A stretch of DNA of 64,000 nt from Pedobacter sp. D749 (GTDB lineage Bacteria > Bacteroidota > Bacteroidia > Sphingobacteriales > Sphingobacteriaceae): positions 682,001 through 746,000 of the forward strand of contig NZ_CP079218.1 of assembly GCF_019317285.1 (NCBI RefSeq). The letters are read 5' to 3'. Shown piece after piece: positions 9,128 through 18,251 of the stretch. Made by a program: the position numbers and the translations under genes. The notes below the pieces were generated by a model. The model saw nothing but the letters and a program-made list of their open reading frames with translations. It made no database searches and had not been told where the DNA came from. The first letter of the stretch is position 1. The number at the start of each line of letters is the position of its first letter.

Positions 9128-10054
9128 CTACAAGATGTAGTAAGACCCAACTGGAGCCAATTCTGTTTGAGGTTTGTCCTCATATATTTTATTATCGTCT
9201 AACATCTGGCAAAGATCTCGTTCAATAGTTCTGCAGATTGTTGTTGTCGGAGTATCCGTAGGTTTATTCTCGAAGGGATCCTGAAGATGAACAGCCATTT
9301 TTTCTACCAATAAAAAGAACGCTGCAATAGCAACCACTAAAGGAACTTCCATGTAACCAAAATATTCGATCAATCCGAAAGGCAACAATACGATGAATAA
9401 ATGGATCGACATATTGATATATTTGCTATACGTAACGGGGAAAACGGTGTTTTTAATTCTTTCCGATCCACCCATGTGGTTACATAAACCTGTTATCGTT
9501 TTGTCTATTTCTATCTGCTGGTATTTATTGATCCAGCCTTCCTGTAATGCCCTTTTTAAATCCATGGCATGTAATTCCAATATGGTTGTGGTTACATTTT
9601 TACGTTTCTTAACGAAGGCAACTTCTTCTGCGGAAAGGTATTCTTCCAAACCTTTTCGTGCATTAAAACCGCGCAACGATTGACTTAAGGCGTAACACCA
9701 GGCAATTTGTCGTTTAATAAACCTGGCCTTAAACTCCTCAATTTCGTCTAATCCATAAGGATTCTCAGTGAACGACAATATCTGGCGGGAGAGGGTTCTC
9801 GAATCGTTAACTATGGCGCCCCAAAGAATCCTAGCCTCCCACCATCTATCGTATGCCTGGTTAGACCGAAATGCCAATAGAAGCGAAATAATTGTTCCTA
9901 GTAAAGCTGGTACAGCAACAGGAATGGAAATGCGGGTAACGTGAAAATTCTCGTACAATACCACAATACCTATAGAGTAACCAATAACAAACAGGAGTTC
10001 TTTTTTGATCTTTCCGAATATATAGGTGAGCGGAATATTATTTCGTAATAGCAT
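9128..10054 (-). CDS. Bestrophin-like (YneE/UPF0187) membrane channel protein
   Basis: 308 residues. Two N-terminal membrane segments (about 20-65), then the bestrophin-family signature region SNQAYDRWWEARILWGAIVNDSR (about residues 63-85; Arg-Trp-Trp-Glu core), two further hydrophobic segments (about 205-255) and a cytosolic tail with VEKMAVHLQDPFENKPTDTP, another family hallmark. Bacterial homologues form pentameric ion channels in the inner membrane. The UspA-like gene lies 23 bp upstream on the same strand, so the two probably form an operon. Ion selectivity cannot be read from the sequence. Confidence 0.85.
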   Translation of the reverse strand: MLLRNNIPLTYIFGKIKKELLFVIGYSIGIVVLYENFHVTRISIPVAVPALLGTIISLLLAFRSNQAYDRWWEARILWGAIVNDSRTLSRQILSFTENPYGLDEIEEFKARFIKRQIAWCYALSQSLRGFNARKGLEEYLSAEEVAFVKKRKNVTTTILELHAMDLKRALQEGWINKYQQIEIDKTITGLCNHMGGSERIKNTVFPVTYSKYINMSIHLFIVLLPFGLIEYFGYMEVPLVVAIAAFFLLVEKMAVHLQDPFENKPTDTPTTTICRTIERDLCQMLDDNKIYEDKPQTELAPVGSYYIL

Positions 10055-10077
10055 AATATAAAGTTTGAAGGTGATAA

Positions 10078-10575
10078 TTAAGAATTTACTTCTTGCAACT
10101 GTGTTTCGTGTATTTTTGTGTCAATTAAGTTTTCGCTCGCATGAACTGTCAATGCATTTAATTGAATTACTGCACAGCCTGCCCGTTCCGTTAATATTTT
10201 AGGGTCGATGCTATATTTGTTGATTGGCGTAAAATTGTATTCTTTTAAATAGGCAATGCATTCTACATCAAAAGCTTCGATAAAGTTTTTGAAAGCCGCT
10301 ACTGTACTTCCGTAAAAGTATTCGATTCCAATCGTATTAATCTGAGTAGGATACTTTGCTTTGGCTTGATTTATTTGCTGATAAAATTCGTCGCTCACAT
10401 TTTCATAATCGCGGCTGCGGCGACTCAACATTAACATATCAGTGATCGAATCTGATAGTTTAAAGGCATGGACAAAAATGATGTTCAGACTTTCATTTTT
10501 TTGATGTTGAACTAACGCATCAATAATTTTAATGCTTTCTAATTTGAAGTCGGTTGGAACTAATACTGTTTTCAT
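10078..10575 (-). CDS. UspA-like universal stress family protein
   Basis: 165 residues. The N-terminus KTVLVPTDF and the alternating strand/helix pattern (LNIIFVHAF; VECIAYLKEYNF) fit the universal stress protein fold. The ATP-binding Gly-x2-Gly-x9-Gly pattern near the C-terminus is not visible, so nucleotide binding is doubtful. It precedes the bestrophin-like gene with a 23-bp gap. Function is inferred from fold only. Confidence 0.65.
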   Translation of the reverse strand: MKTVLVPTDFKLESIKIIDALVQHQKNESLNIIFVHAFKLSDSITDMLMLSRRSRDYENVSDEFYQQINQAKAKYPTQINTIGIEYFYGSTVAAFKNFIEAFDVECIAYLKEYNFTPINKYSIDPKILTERAGCAVIQLNALTVHASENLIDTKIHETQLQEVNS

Positions 10576-10691
10576 CGCTATATCTTGTTTAAATGAATTG
10601 AAATATTATTTATACAAGTTTAGCAGGATGTTATTATAGCGAAATAAGAGTGAGATTAGAACGAGATTAGAGTGTACTCCTTTTTGGAGTT

Positions 10692-10992
10692 AACGGTTTA
10701 TTGGTTCATTTGTCAATAGTTCATTTGTGCGATAGAGACGCACGTGATTTTTATGATGATTGCTCTATTGATAAATTGTTCAATTGTGAGGGAGTGTGTA
10801 CTTAAATACTTCCGCTCGGCTATCAGAACTAAAAACCTTAATGTTCTTAATTTCTTAATGATCAATGAATATAGGGTGAAAGGGGAATAATAACCATGAG
10901 CAACATCGAATTAAGCAATGGGCAGTGAAAAACTAAGCTATCAACCAGGAAATAGTTTACAAATGACCAATGAACTAACGAACCATTAAAAC
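10692..10992. repeat. Imperfect inverted repeat in the gap before the kinase gene
   Basis: A left arm with GGTTCATTTGTCAATAG (10703-10719 region) is inversely mirrored by CAAATGACCAATGAACTAA (10960-10978 region). Both arms are AT-rich and imperfect. This explains most of the 420-bp gap between 10576 and 10995; no gene is seen there. Confidence 0.45.
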
Positions 10993-10995
10993 AAA

Positions 10996-12348
10996 CTAAC
11001 TCTTAATTGGCAATAAAACCTTAATCTCTGTTCCAACACCTTCTTGTGATTTAATACCGATACTGCCCCTGTGCAAACGAATGATATTGAGCGAAAGTGG
11101 TAGGCCAACACCATAACCTTTAAAATCGGAAGTGTTCGATGCCCTGTAGAAAGGTTCAAATATGTGTTGAATATCTGTTTGTGGAATACCGATGCCCCGA
11201 TCGGTTACAGCAATAGAAAGCATATTCGCATTACTTTCTATACTAATGCTCACCAAATTCTCATTAGAATATTTGCAGGCATTATTTACAATATTGCTGA
11301 TGGCCAGCTTTATCAGGTTTTTATTTACCCTAAGCGAAAGCAGTTCCTCATCGTCCGGAAGTTTGCTGAAATCGATCTCTATTTTACTGTTGGGATGTAC
11401 CTGGTTTACTGAATCTTTAATTTCCCATAACAGTTCGTCCATTCTCACTTCTTCCCAGGGTTGGTTTTTTCCATTGAAACCAGATTGTGCCAAACCTAAT
11501 AAACTGGTTAAGATATGTTCCAGCCTTTCTGCCTCATTTTTGATTTTTGCTAATGCTTTTTCCTGTTTAGCCCTATCTTCTATGGTTTTCATGGCGAGTT
11601 CTACCTCTCCACTAATGATGGTTAAGGGTGTTCTCAGCTCGTGTGAGGCATTACTGATAAAATTATTCTGCGTTTCGAAAGCTGTTTCCAAACGGTTGAG
11701 CATGTTATTGAAGGTTTGGGCCAATTGCGACATTTCATCATTTCCTTTTTTAACATCTAATCTTAAGTGTAAATTTTCAGCCTTTATTTTTTTTACACTT
11801 TTAATGATGTTTCGAAGCGGCATTAACATGTAATTGGAAAATTTCCATCCTACCACAAATGATAAGATTACAGAAAGAAAAAAGCCAATAATTAAAATTC
11901 TTTGCAGGTCTTTTAACTCCCGGAAGCCTACAGGATCATTTGCAGAAACAATAACGAGATATCCTCCGTTCGAATTTTTAAAGAATTTACCGGCATAGAA
12001 GTGATTTTCGGTGCGGTAGCGGGCTACATAACCGGACTTTATCCGATTATAAAAACTTGCGGGTAATTCGCGGTCTAGTTTATTGGTTGGTTTGCCTGCA
12101 TCAATGATATATTCTTTTTCAGATGGCAAACGTTCCAGGTACCTATTGCGCATTTTTGCATACACTTTGTTGTTGTCATCTTCATATAGTTTAATTTGAG
12201 CAGCAATGTTAACCCTGGCTTCCAGGCGTTTATAAAAATCTTCGAAGGCGAAGTCGTTAGAAAAATACCAAACAAAACCACTTAATAAAGAAATAATAAT
12301 TGCCGATAAAATGGCAAAGAGTAAAGTGATTTTTTTTGCTATCTCCAT
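10996..12348 (-). CDS. Sensor histidine kinase with HAMP domain
   Basis: 450 residues. Membrane segments at about 5-28 and 149-168 enclose a periplasmic sensor domain of about 120 residues. HAMP about 169-222; HisKA with phosphoacceptor in ISNASHELRTPL (His about 235); HATPase with N-box NIVNNACKYS, G1 DRGIGIP and G2 GYGVGLPLS. The layout resembles CusS-type kinases, but the signal is not identifiable. Its ATG follows directly on the stop of the response regulator, so the pair is translationally close or coupled. Confidence 0.93.
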   Translation of the reverse strand: MEIAKKITLLFAILSAIIISLLSGFVWYFSNDFAFEDFYKRLEARVNIAAQIKLYEDDNNKVYAKMRNRYLERLPSEKEYIIDAGKPTNKLDRELPASFYNRIKSGYVARYRTENHFYAGKFFKNSNGGYLVIVSANDPVGFRELKDLQRILIIGFFLSVILSFVVGWKFSNYMLMPLRNIIKSVKKIKAENLHLRLDVKKGNDEMSQLAQTFNNMLNRLETAFETQNNFISNASHELRTPLTIISGEVELAMKTIEDRAKQEKALAKIKNEAERLEHILTSLLGLAQSGFNGKNQPWEEVRMDELLWEIKDSVNQVHPNSKIEIDFSKLPDDEELLSLRVNKNLIKLAISNIVNNACKYSNENLVSISIESNANMLSIAVTDRGIGIPQTDIQHIFEPFYRASNTSDFKGYGVGLPLSLNIIRLHRGSIGIKSQEGVGTEIKVLLPIKS

Positions 12349-13026
12349 TTATTTTTCCCTTAATATATAACCTAAGCCTACGGCAGTATGGATAAGTTTT
12401 TGATCGGCATTTTTATCTATTTTTTTGCGAAGGTAATTAACATAAACATCAACCACATTGGTGCCAAGGTTAAAATCGATATCCCAAACGTTTTCTAAAA
12501 TGTCTATCCTGGATAAAATTTTAGATTTGTTTTTGGCCATGTACTCAATTAGCCGATATTCTGTTGCTGTAAGTACAATTTCCTGTTGGTTTCGTTTTAC
12601 CGTTTTTGCGCTTAAATTAATCTGGAGGTCTCCTACAGAAATAACCTGATCTTGTGAAGCCGAGCCATGATATCGCCTCAATAGCATTCTGACCCGCGCA
12701 AAAAGTTCAGCAAATTTGAATGGCTTTATTAAATAATCATCTGCACCATTATCCAGTCCGTTTACCACATTTTCGGTCGTACCCAAGGCCGTAAGCATAA
12801 TAATGGGCGTATTTGGTTTTTGTTCTTTAATGATTTTGCAAAGTTCCAGTCCATTTATTCCGGGTAGCATGATGTCAAGAATAATCAGGTCGAACTGATT
12901 TTCTAAAGCCATCTGTTTCCCGATTAAACCATCAGGAGAAATACTTACGGTAAATCCCTCATCAGTTAAACCTCTCGAAATTACAGATACAACGCTCGGT
13001 TCATCTTCTACTAGTAATAAATTCAT
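12349..13026 (-). CDS. OmpR/PhoB-family response regulator
   Basis: 225 residues. Receiver domain with acidic pocket (VEDEP, residues 6-10), phosphoacceptor Asp at 51 in LIILDIMLPG, and Lys in YLIKPF (about 101). C-terminal winged-helix DNA-binding domain from about 130 (LTATEYRLIEYMAKNKSKILSR; VDVYVNYLRKKID). It is first in a two-gene operon with the kinase and is expected to act as its partner. Targets unknown. Confidence 0.95.
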   Translation of the reverse strand: MNLLLVEDEPSVVSVISRGLTDEGFTVSISPDGLIGKQMALENQFDLIILDIMLPGINGLELCKIIKEQKPNTPIIMLTALGTTENVVNGLDNGADDYLIKPFKFAELFARVRMLLRRYHGSASQDQVISVGDLQINLSAKTVKRNQQEIVLTATEYRLIEYMAKNKSKILSRIDILENVWDIDFNLGTNVVDVYVNYLRKKIDKNADQKLIHTAVGLGYILREK

Positions 13027-13148
13027 TTGTTAGCAAGTAATCTAAAAAATAGGGAATTACAAAATCTTAATAGGTAGTTAGTGGGTTTTTAATGTTTTTT
13101 AACGCAAAGCCGACACAATTGTTTGAATTATTGCAAATTGAAGCAAAA

Positions 13149-13171
13149 ATAGCCTCTCGAAGAGAGGCTAT
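13149..13171. terminator. GC-rich hairpin
   Basis: ATAGCCTCTC (13149-13158) and its complement (13162-13171) enclose a 3-nt loop. The reverse strand continues with TTTTT, the plus strand with TTTCTCTTTTTTTTT about 10 bases later. It lies far (about 280 bp) from the SRPBCC stop, so which transcript it ends is unclear. Confidence 0.5.
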
Positions 13172-13250
13172 GGATATTATTTCTCTTTTTTTTTAACCAC
13201 AAAGATCACAGAGTGTAGGCACAGAGGACACAAAGTTTTTATGGTTTATT

Positions 13251-13370
13251 CGTCATCTTGATCCGATAGCTATTGGATCAAGTGAAGCGGAATGGAGATC
13301 TATCAAAGACAGATTTTGCTTCGCAGAGCCTTCGGGTTCTCGACTGCGTTGCACTCCGCTCGAAATGACG
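13251..13370. repeat. CGTCAT-ended palindromic element (GAGATCTATC class)
   Basis: Starts CGTCATCTTGATCC, contains GCGGAATGGAGATCTATC, and ends GCACTCCGCTCGAAATGACG. Just upstream (13193-13236) is a partial CACAGAG-type repeat. Together these explain the gap 13027-13454, which holds no gene. Confidence 0.75.
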
Positions 13371-13454
13371 CCCTGCATGGGAGCTATACAGTATTTTCTA
13401 CACTTTAGCCCCTGACTTCGGACGTCCGTCTTTCTGACTACTGAAAATGGAAGT

Positions 13455-13991
13455 TTAATCAAACCCCTTCTCTGATTTTTCTTTCAGGGATTTTAAACCG
13501 TTTTCAAAATCTTTGCCGATCATTTGATCCATAAATAAACCAAACCATTTATTGATTATTCCTTTGCTTTCGCCGCTCATTGTCCAGGTTACTTTATTTC
13601 CGTTTCCGGCTTTCTCTATATCGAAACGGGTATCTGCGATACTCTCCATGGGTTTGATAAATTTTAATTCCATATCAACCATCTTATTTGCATCTACTTT
13701 GTTAATCAGCATTTGTCCGGTGCCGCTTTTTTCTCCATTCCATTGATAAAGGTGACCAGGCTGAGCCGCAGTTCCAGTAATGGTGATCTTAGCTTGTGGA
13801 TCCATTTTCGACCAGGCGTTCCACTTGTAGAATTCATTATAATCGGCAATGTTTTTGTAAATAACACTGTCTGGTGCTAGAATCGTGATCGTCCGATTAA
13901 CGGAGTAATTTTTTGGTAGGAAAAAACTGCCTCCAATAATGATTATTGCCAATACGGCAATAATACCGAGTAAGATTTTGAGAAATTTCAT
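13455..13991 (-). CDS. SRPBCC (START/polyketide cyclase-like) family protein
   Basis: 178 residues. An N-terminal membrane anchor (ILLGIIAVLAIIIIGGSFFLP) is followed by a helix-grip fold typical of the SRPBCC superfamily: VNRTITILAPDSVIYKNIADYNEFYKWNAWSK (about residues 31-62), then beta strands ending TWTMSGESKGIINKWFGLFMDQMIGKDFENGLKSLK. These proteins bind hydrophobic ligands; no catalytic residue can be named. Stand-alone gene. Confidence 0.8.
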   Translation of the reverse strand: MKFLKILLGIIAVLAIIIIGGSFFLPKNYSVNRTITILAPDSVIYKNIADYNEFYKWNAWSKMDPQAKITITGTAAQPGHLYQWNGEKSGTGQMLINKVDANKMVDMELKFIKPMESIADTRFDIEKAGNGNKVTWTMSGESKGIINKWFGLFMDQMIGKDFENGLKSLKEKSEKGFD

Positions 13992-14051
13992 AACAATTTA
14001 GTTTGGTTAACTAATTTATTAAGAAAGCAAGATAAATCAAAGTGAAATCAA

Positions 14052-14447
14052 CTAAACAATTTTGATTTTCGACTGCGGGGAATTGATTTTAAAATGCATC
14101 AAATCAGCAATAGATTGGGCTTTTTGTTTAATCAGCTCTGCATTGGGACCTTCAAATAAATCGTCGACGTTATGGAAAAAGAGATTTTTCCATGTCTCAA
14201 ATTGCTCGTGCTGTAGTGGAGTTCGTTCGTTCAATGCAAAATGGCTAAGCATGGGATTGCCTTTATAAATGGCCTTTCCGAAGAGAATGCTTTCCCAGAA
14301 ATCGTACATTTTTGGAAGGTGGTGCGACCAATCTACCTTAGCTATGTCAGTGAATATTGGTCCAATCTGTTTGTTAAGCGCAACATTTTGATAAAACGTA
14401 TCCACTAAGGAGATGATATCTGCTCTATTATCAATGTCTTTTTTCAT
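14052..14447 (-). CDS. Group III truncated haemoglobin
   Basis: 131 residues, the usual size. The pattern VDTFYQNVALNKQIGPIF (residues about 15-32), WSHHLPKMYDFWESILFG (about 40-57) with aromatic distal residues, and HFALNERTPLQHEQFETW with a His suited as proximal ligand (about 79-81) fits group III truncated globins. Likely roles are oxygen, NO or peroxide chemistry. Its start overlaps the end of the upstream membrane-protein gene by 17 bp, so the two are probably translated in a coupled way. Confidence 0.85.
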   Translation of the reverse strand: MKKDIDNRADIISLVDTFYQNVALNKQIGPIFTDIAKVDWSHHLPKMYDFWESILFGKAIYKGNPMLSHFALNERTPLQHEQFETWKNLFFHNVDDLFEGPNAELIKQKAQSIADLMHFKINSPQSKIKIV

Positions 14448-14871
14448 CGTACAGTGATTTTAAACTTAAAAAACCCAAAACAATCAATGACAGGAATTTT
14501 ATGGTGTCGATAATGATGTATAAAATATGGTGATAACTTTTGATTGGAGCATTACCTGCCAAAACCAGTTTTGCCCTTTCATCGAGCAATGGTAATAGCC
14601 AAAAAGTGTCTGCCATTAAAAGTATGGTAACCAGGAAAAGTAGAATACTACGGCTATTTTTTAAAGGTACGGGCAAGGAGCAGGCTAAAATGATGATAGC
14701 CAATACGATTTCAACTTTATTAAGGGCCTGGAAAACCAATTGACCGATTCCTAAACCAAGTGGAATTGTAATCCCCGGAGCCTGAAATTTTAAAGGCGCT
14801 TCCAAAAAACTAATTCCAGCGAGGAGCCCCGCCCAGAAAATAATACAGAAAATTCCAGTTAACTTTTTCAT
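14431..14871 (-). CDS. Four-helix membrane protein, function unknown
   Basis: 146 residues with about four hydrophobic segments (about 4-22, 50-68, 78-95, 118-136) and short loops. The first loop has APLKFQAPGITIPLGLGIG, a pattern I associate only loosely with DUF4149/TMEM205-like proteins. It overlaps the truncated haemoglobin gene by 17 bp on the same strand, suggesting a shared operon and possibly a linked role at the membrane. Confidence 0.65.
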   Translation of the reverse strand: MKKLTGIFCIIFWAGLLAGISFLEAPLKFQAPGITIPLGLGIGQLVFQALNKVEIVLAIIILACSLPVPLKNSRSILLFLVTILLMADTFWLLPLLDERAKLVLAGNAPIKSYHHILYIIIDTIKFLSLIVLGFLSLKSLYDEKRH

Positions 14872-14935
14872 TTGATTGCAAATATCAGTTAAAGTGATAC
14901 TTCAAAAATGACTTGCATCACAAAATGGTGATTTT

Positions 14936-15361
14936 TTACCTGTAAAGCCGCAATTGAAGTTTATTGTAATCGATAATCGCTTTGTACTGCATTAAAATAT
15001 CGCCACCAATAATGCCCATAATAGGAGGGTGGCCGAACTGTTGATAAGTGTCGCTAACCGATTGCAGGTCGAAAGCAACGGTTTCGTAGGCTTTGATTTT
15101 TAAGGTGCCGATTTTTACCTCGGGTATAGTGGCCTGGATGGTTGTTGTGGTGGTGAAAAGGGTAGCTGCGTTTATCTCGTCTGATACCTGAAGCGTTTCT
15201 GATAAGTGTTGTTCAATTAAAGATTTATCGAAAACACTCCGCGATGCACCAGTATCCAGAACAGCAAGGTGTTTTTCTTTAAAAACAATAATTTCCACCA
15301 AAAGGTGGAAGCCGTCATCTTGTAAATTGATCAGTTTTAAGGGGATAGAGATGGCTTTCAT
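14936..15361 (-). CDS. Retropepsin-like aspartic protease-fold protein
   Basis: 141 residues forming a single aspartic-protease lobe. The motif AVLDTGASRSVFD (residues about 33-45) has the catalytic Asp-Thr-Gly, and GHPPIMGIIGGDILMQYKAIIDY (about 109-131) provides the hydrophobic Gly turn and C-terminal strand. It would need to dimerise to be active, like retropepsins. There is no signal peptide, so it is predicted cytoplasmic. The substrate is unknown. It lies 58 bp after the S41 peptidase gene on the same strand. Confidence 0.75.
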   Translation of the reverse strand: MKAISIPLKLINLQDDGFHLLVEIIVFKEKHLAVLDTGASRSVFDKSLIEQHLSETLQVSDEINAATLFTTTTTIQATIPEVKIGTLKIKAYETVAFDLQSVSDTYQQFGHPPIMGIIGGDILMQYKAIIDYNKLQLRLYR

Positions 15362-15419
15362 AGCAAATATTTATCTGCCTAAAATAGGCTAATTACCCGA
15401 AAACCGTGTCAGAAGTTGG

Positions 15420-17225
15420 TTATTTGTTTTTAATGAGTTTTTTAACAAACTCCATTTCAGTATCGTAACCGTTTAAATATTCTTCAATTTTAGGCTGAAC
15501 TTCGTAATCTGGCATTATACCATGACCGAATGGAATGCCGTTTTGTTTTTCTTCAACAACAAATTTAATAAGCGGAATACGGCCAGTTAATTTGGAATTA
15601 GGTAAAGTATAATGGATAAAATAGCCACTGGTATTTCCGTAATATCCACCGCCTGTTTCTTCGCCTATAAAATGCGCCTTCGTGTAGTTTTTCGCCAATG
15701 CAGCAAATTCCGAACCACCAGAAAAAGATAAACCACTGATTAGGATGTACACGTCGCCCATAAAATGATTTACCTGTGGAGTATCACTTTTATATTTTCC
15801 AGGTATGTCCAGATAACGCCCATCATTGCTGCGGTAAAATTCGCCCCTCAGTTCTTTCTCGAAATCATCCTGCGAACTTTTATCACGATATTCGGTATAA
15901 TCGAGAAAGGAATAGGTAAAGGATGGAATTTCTGCATATTTGTATTTAAGATATTCTTTATCGATCAGGTACGACATCAGGTGATCTTCCATGCCTTGTG
16001 CACCGCCTTCGTTTTTCCTGATATCGACAACAAGGTGCTGTATTTTATGAGCTGCAATGTCTTGGAAACCATTTGCCAGAAATTCCTTAAAACCCTTTCT
16101 CCCGTCTTTGTAATTACTGGTCGAAAATGTATTCACCGTTAGCGTTGCTGTGCTGTTCAGCGTGTCGATCTTTAATGTGGCAGACTCTTTATAGCCGTAA
16201 TTGAGGATAGATTTTGTTTCTTTTGATACAAATTTGCCATACTGTTTAAAACTCGATGCTGGTATCTGGCTAAAGCTAATCTTTTCGCTGGTTTTAGGGT
16301 TGATTAGTTCAAGATTAAATGCATTGGGCTGTTGTTCGAAAAAACGCAGGTAATATTTGGAGAAGGCCGTTTCTATCCAGCGGTATTTGCTTGTGGTATT
16401 GTAACCATCAGCTGGTTCTATGGTTAGAAATTGCTGCATGATGGTTTCAATACTATTTCCGTTAATTTTGGAAATCAGCATTCCTTTGGTTTTATAATTA
16501 TCCAGATCATTCAGGATATAAACCCTTTTGTCTAGAATCTTTACTAAAAAAGGAAAGTACCTGCCGTTTTGCCTGATGTAATTATTCGTTTCCTCAGCAG
16601 GCTGAATCGCGCTATGTCCTTCTTTGGTATAGTTAACCACGGGAGCAACAAGCTGATAAAAATCCAAAGCGGTCATTTTATCCCTTATCTTGCTCTTTTG
16701 TACATTGCAGAGACTGTCGAATTGGGTATAGGTATTGTACCAAAGGCCAACATGTGTTTCTATAAAAGCATTTTTCAGGATATTAAAATCTTGCTCGAGG
16801 TCTTTGCAACTTAACTGTTTTAACTTTTTGGGCGGACTTTGAATCAAAACCGAATAATTACCTTCCTTTGCATTAGTTGTATCAGCTAAGGGTTTAACCG
16901 TGAGGGTGAAATTAGCTGTGCAATCGGGCGAGAAAACGATTTTTTCGCTGCCAAACCTGCCATTTGGCGAATCTACATCCTGTATGGTTTTTCCGTTATA
17001 ATCTTTCAAACGGATTGTAACATCAATCCCTTTTTGTTCAACGGTTATCGAATAATAAAAGTCTTTCTTTAGCAGGAAACTGAATGAGGTTTCTTCGCCT
17101 TGCTTTAACGTTAAATCGGCTGTTACTTTGTCTACTTTAAGCGGAATCAGGTTTTTGCCAACCTGAGCATTTGCGGAAAGACTAAAAAATAAAAAAACAA
17201 GGATGGCGATGCTATCTTTTTTCAT
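15420..17225 (-). CDS. Secreted S41-family (C-terminal processing) peptidase
   Basis: 601 residues. Signal peptide MKKDSIAILVFLFFSLSANAQ; an N-terminal beta domain (about 25-130); a helical segment; a central region with a PDZ-like stretch (KTKGMLISKINGNS); and the S41 catalytic domain with LVVDIRKNEGGAQG and the nucleophile region ILISGLSFSGGSEFAALAKN (Ser in SFSGG), then EETGGGYYG. Likely acts in the periplasm or outside. The AraC gene upstream is on the same strand, 72 bp away. Confidence 0.85.
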   Translation of the reverse strand: MKKDSIAILVFLFFSLSANAQVGKNLIPLKVDKVTADLTLKQGEETSFSFLLKKDFYYSITVEQKGIDVTIRLKDYNGKTIQDVDSPNGRFGSEKIVFSPDCTANFTLTVKPLADTTNAKEGNYSVLIQSPPKKLKQLSCKDLEQDFNILKNAFIETHVGLWYNTYTQFDSLCNVQKSKIRDKMTALDFYQLVAPVVNYTKEGHSAIQPAEETNNYIRQNGRYFPFLVKILDKRVYILNDLDNYKTKGMLISKINGNSIETIMQQFLTIEPADGYNTTSKYRWIETAFSKYYLRFFEQQPNAFNLELINPKTSEKISFSQIPASSFKQYGKFVSKETKSILNYGYKESATLKIDTLNSTATLTVNTFSTSNYKDGRKGFKEFLANGFQDIAAHKIQHLVVDIRKNEGGAQGMEDHLMSYLIDKEYLKYKYAEIPSFTYSFLDYTEYRDKSSQDDFEKELRGEFYRSNDGRYLDIPGKYKSDTPQVNHFMGDVYILISGLSFSGGSEFAALAKNYTKAHFIGEETGGGYYGNTSGYFIHYTLPNSKLTGRIPLIKFVVEEKQNGIPFGHGIMPDYEVQPKIEEYLNGYDTEMEFVKKLIKNK

Positions 17226-17297
17226 TTGTGTTTGATTGTGATAGCAAAAATAAAGCTTAAATGCCTGACGCTGTTGTACGATATTGCAATTGCTGGT

Positions 17298-18104
17298 TTA
17301 AGCCCTTTTATACTCGGAAGGTGTTACACCGGTAAAGCGTTTGAAGTGCCTTGATAGGTGTGCCACATCATAAAAGCCCGTTTCGATGGCAACATCCATC
17401 AAATCTGTTTCTTTGGTGATGAGTTTTTTACATTTTTCTATCCGCTGTAGCAGGATGTAATTGTTGGGTGTTAAACCTGTTTCGTGTTTAAATAAGCGCA
17501 GGAATTTATATTTATCCAATCCAAAACGTTTTGCAGTATCTGTTAAAGAAAATTTTTCCATCAGGTTTTCGCTGATAAAACTTTGAAACAGTGCTGTTTT
17601 TTTATATTCAAAAGGCAAGTTAATAGCATAACGCGCAACCAGTTTCTCTAAAACGCTAAGCAGTTTCTTTTCGAGGTTAACTTCCGGATTGTTAAAATGG
17701 TTGGATAAGTAATAAAAATTGCTGAAAATGTCCTGATCGTAGATGATCTTATCTTCAAAAAAAACGTCGCGGCCCTTGTTTAAGGTTTTGAGTACATCAG
17801 GCGAAACGTAGAAAGTGAAGAAAGAATTGCCCAGTTTATTATCGCAGGGAGTTGCATGCACTTCGTGTGGATTGGTGATTGAAAGTGTACCAATCGGTGC
17901 CTGTAAAAATTTATCGTTAAGTTTTGTGTAGAAAGTCTGATTTAAAATCAGTGCAATATTAAAGGTATCGTGTGTGTGGAAAGGGAAATCAATGGTGTGC
18001 TTTTTGGCGTTTAACAATTCCAGACCATCTAAAATGGGTATTTTATGGTAGGTGCTGATGTTGTGGGTATCAGCTAATATGTTATCTACACCTTTGATAT
18101 TCAA
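17298..18104 (-). CDS. AraC-family transcriptional regulator with cupin-like sensor domain
   Basis: 268 residues. N-terminal AraC sensing domain (HTHDTFNIALILNQTFYTKLNDKF, about 42-65; TISNPHEVHATP region about 75-87). C-terminal double helix-turn-helix: LTDTAKRFGLDKYKFLRLFKHETGLTPNNYILLQRI and MDVAIETGFYDVAHLSRHFKRFTGVTPSEYKR. The ligand is unknown. It may control the downstream S41 peptidase gene, but this is inference from position only. Confidence 0.88.
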   Translation of the reverse strand: MNIKGVDNILADTHNISTYHKIPILDGLELLNAKKHTIDFPFHTHDTFNIALILNQTFYTKLNDKFLQAPIGTLSITNPHEVHATPCDNKLGNSFFTFYVSPDVLKTLNKGRDVFFEDKIIYDQDIFSNFYYLSNHFNNPEVNLEKKLLSVLEKLVARYAINLPFEYKKTALFQSFISENLMEKFSLTDTAKRFGLDKYKFLRLFKHETGLTPNNYILLQRIEKCKKLITKETDLMDVAIETGFYDVAHLSRHFKRFTGVTPSEYKRA

Positions 18105-18142
18105 TTTTAAATTGTTTAAAATGAAGGGGCTTAAGATAGAAT

Positions 18143-18240
18143 CGTCATCTCGACTGAAACGCAGTGGAATTGAGAGATCTATCTAGACGGATTTCTCTAG
18201 TTAGATTTCCCGACCTCGTTGCACTACGCTCGAAATGACG
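18143..18240. repeat. CGTCAT-ended palindromic element (GAGATCTATC class)
   Basis: Starts CGTCATCTCGACTGAAACGC, holds GAGAGATCTATCTAG, ends GCACTACGCTCGAAATGACG. Sits between the AraC start and the mdh stop. Confidence 0.8.
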
Positions 18241-18251
18241 ATTCTATAATG

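Noticed and set aside
13253..13462. 69-codon reverse frame after the SRPBCC gene
   Set aside because: It lies almost wholly within a CGTCAT palindromic element.
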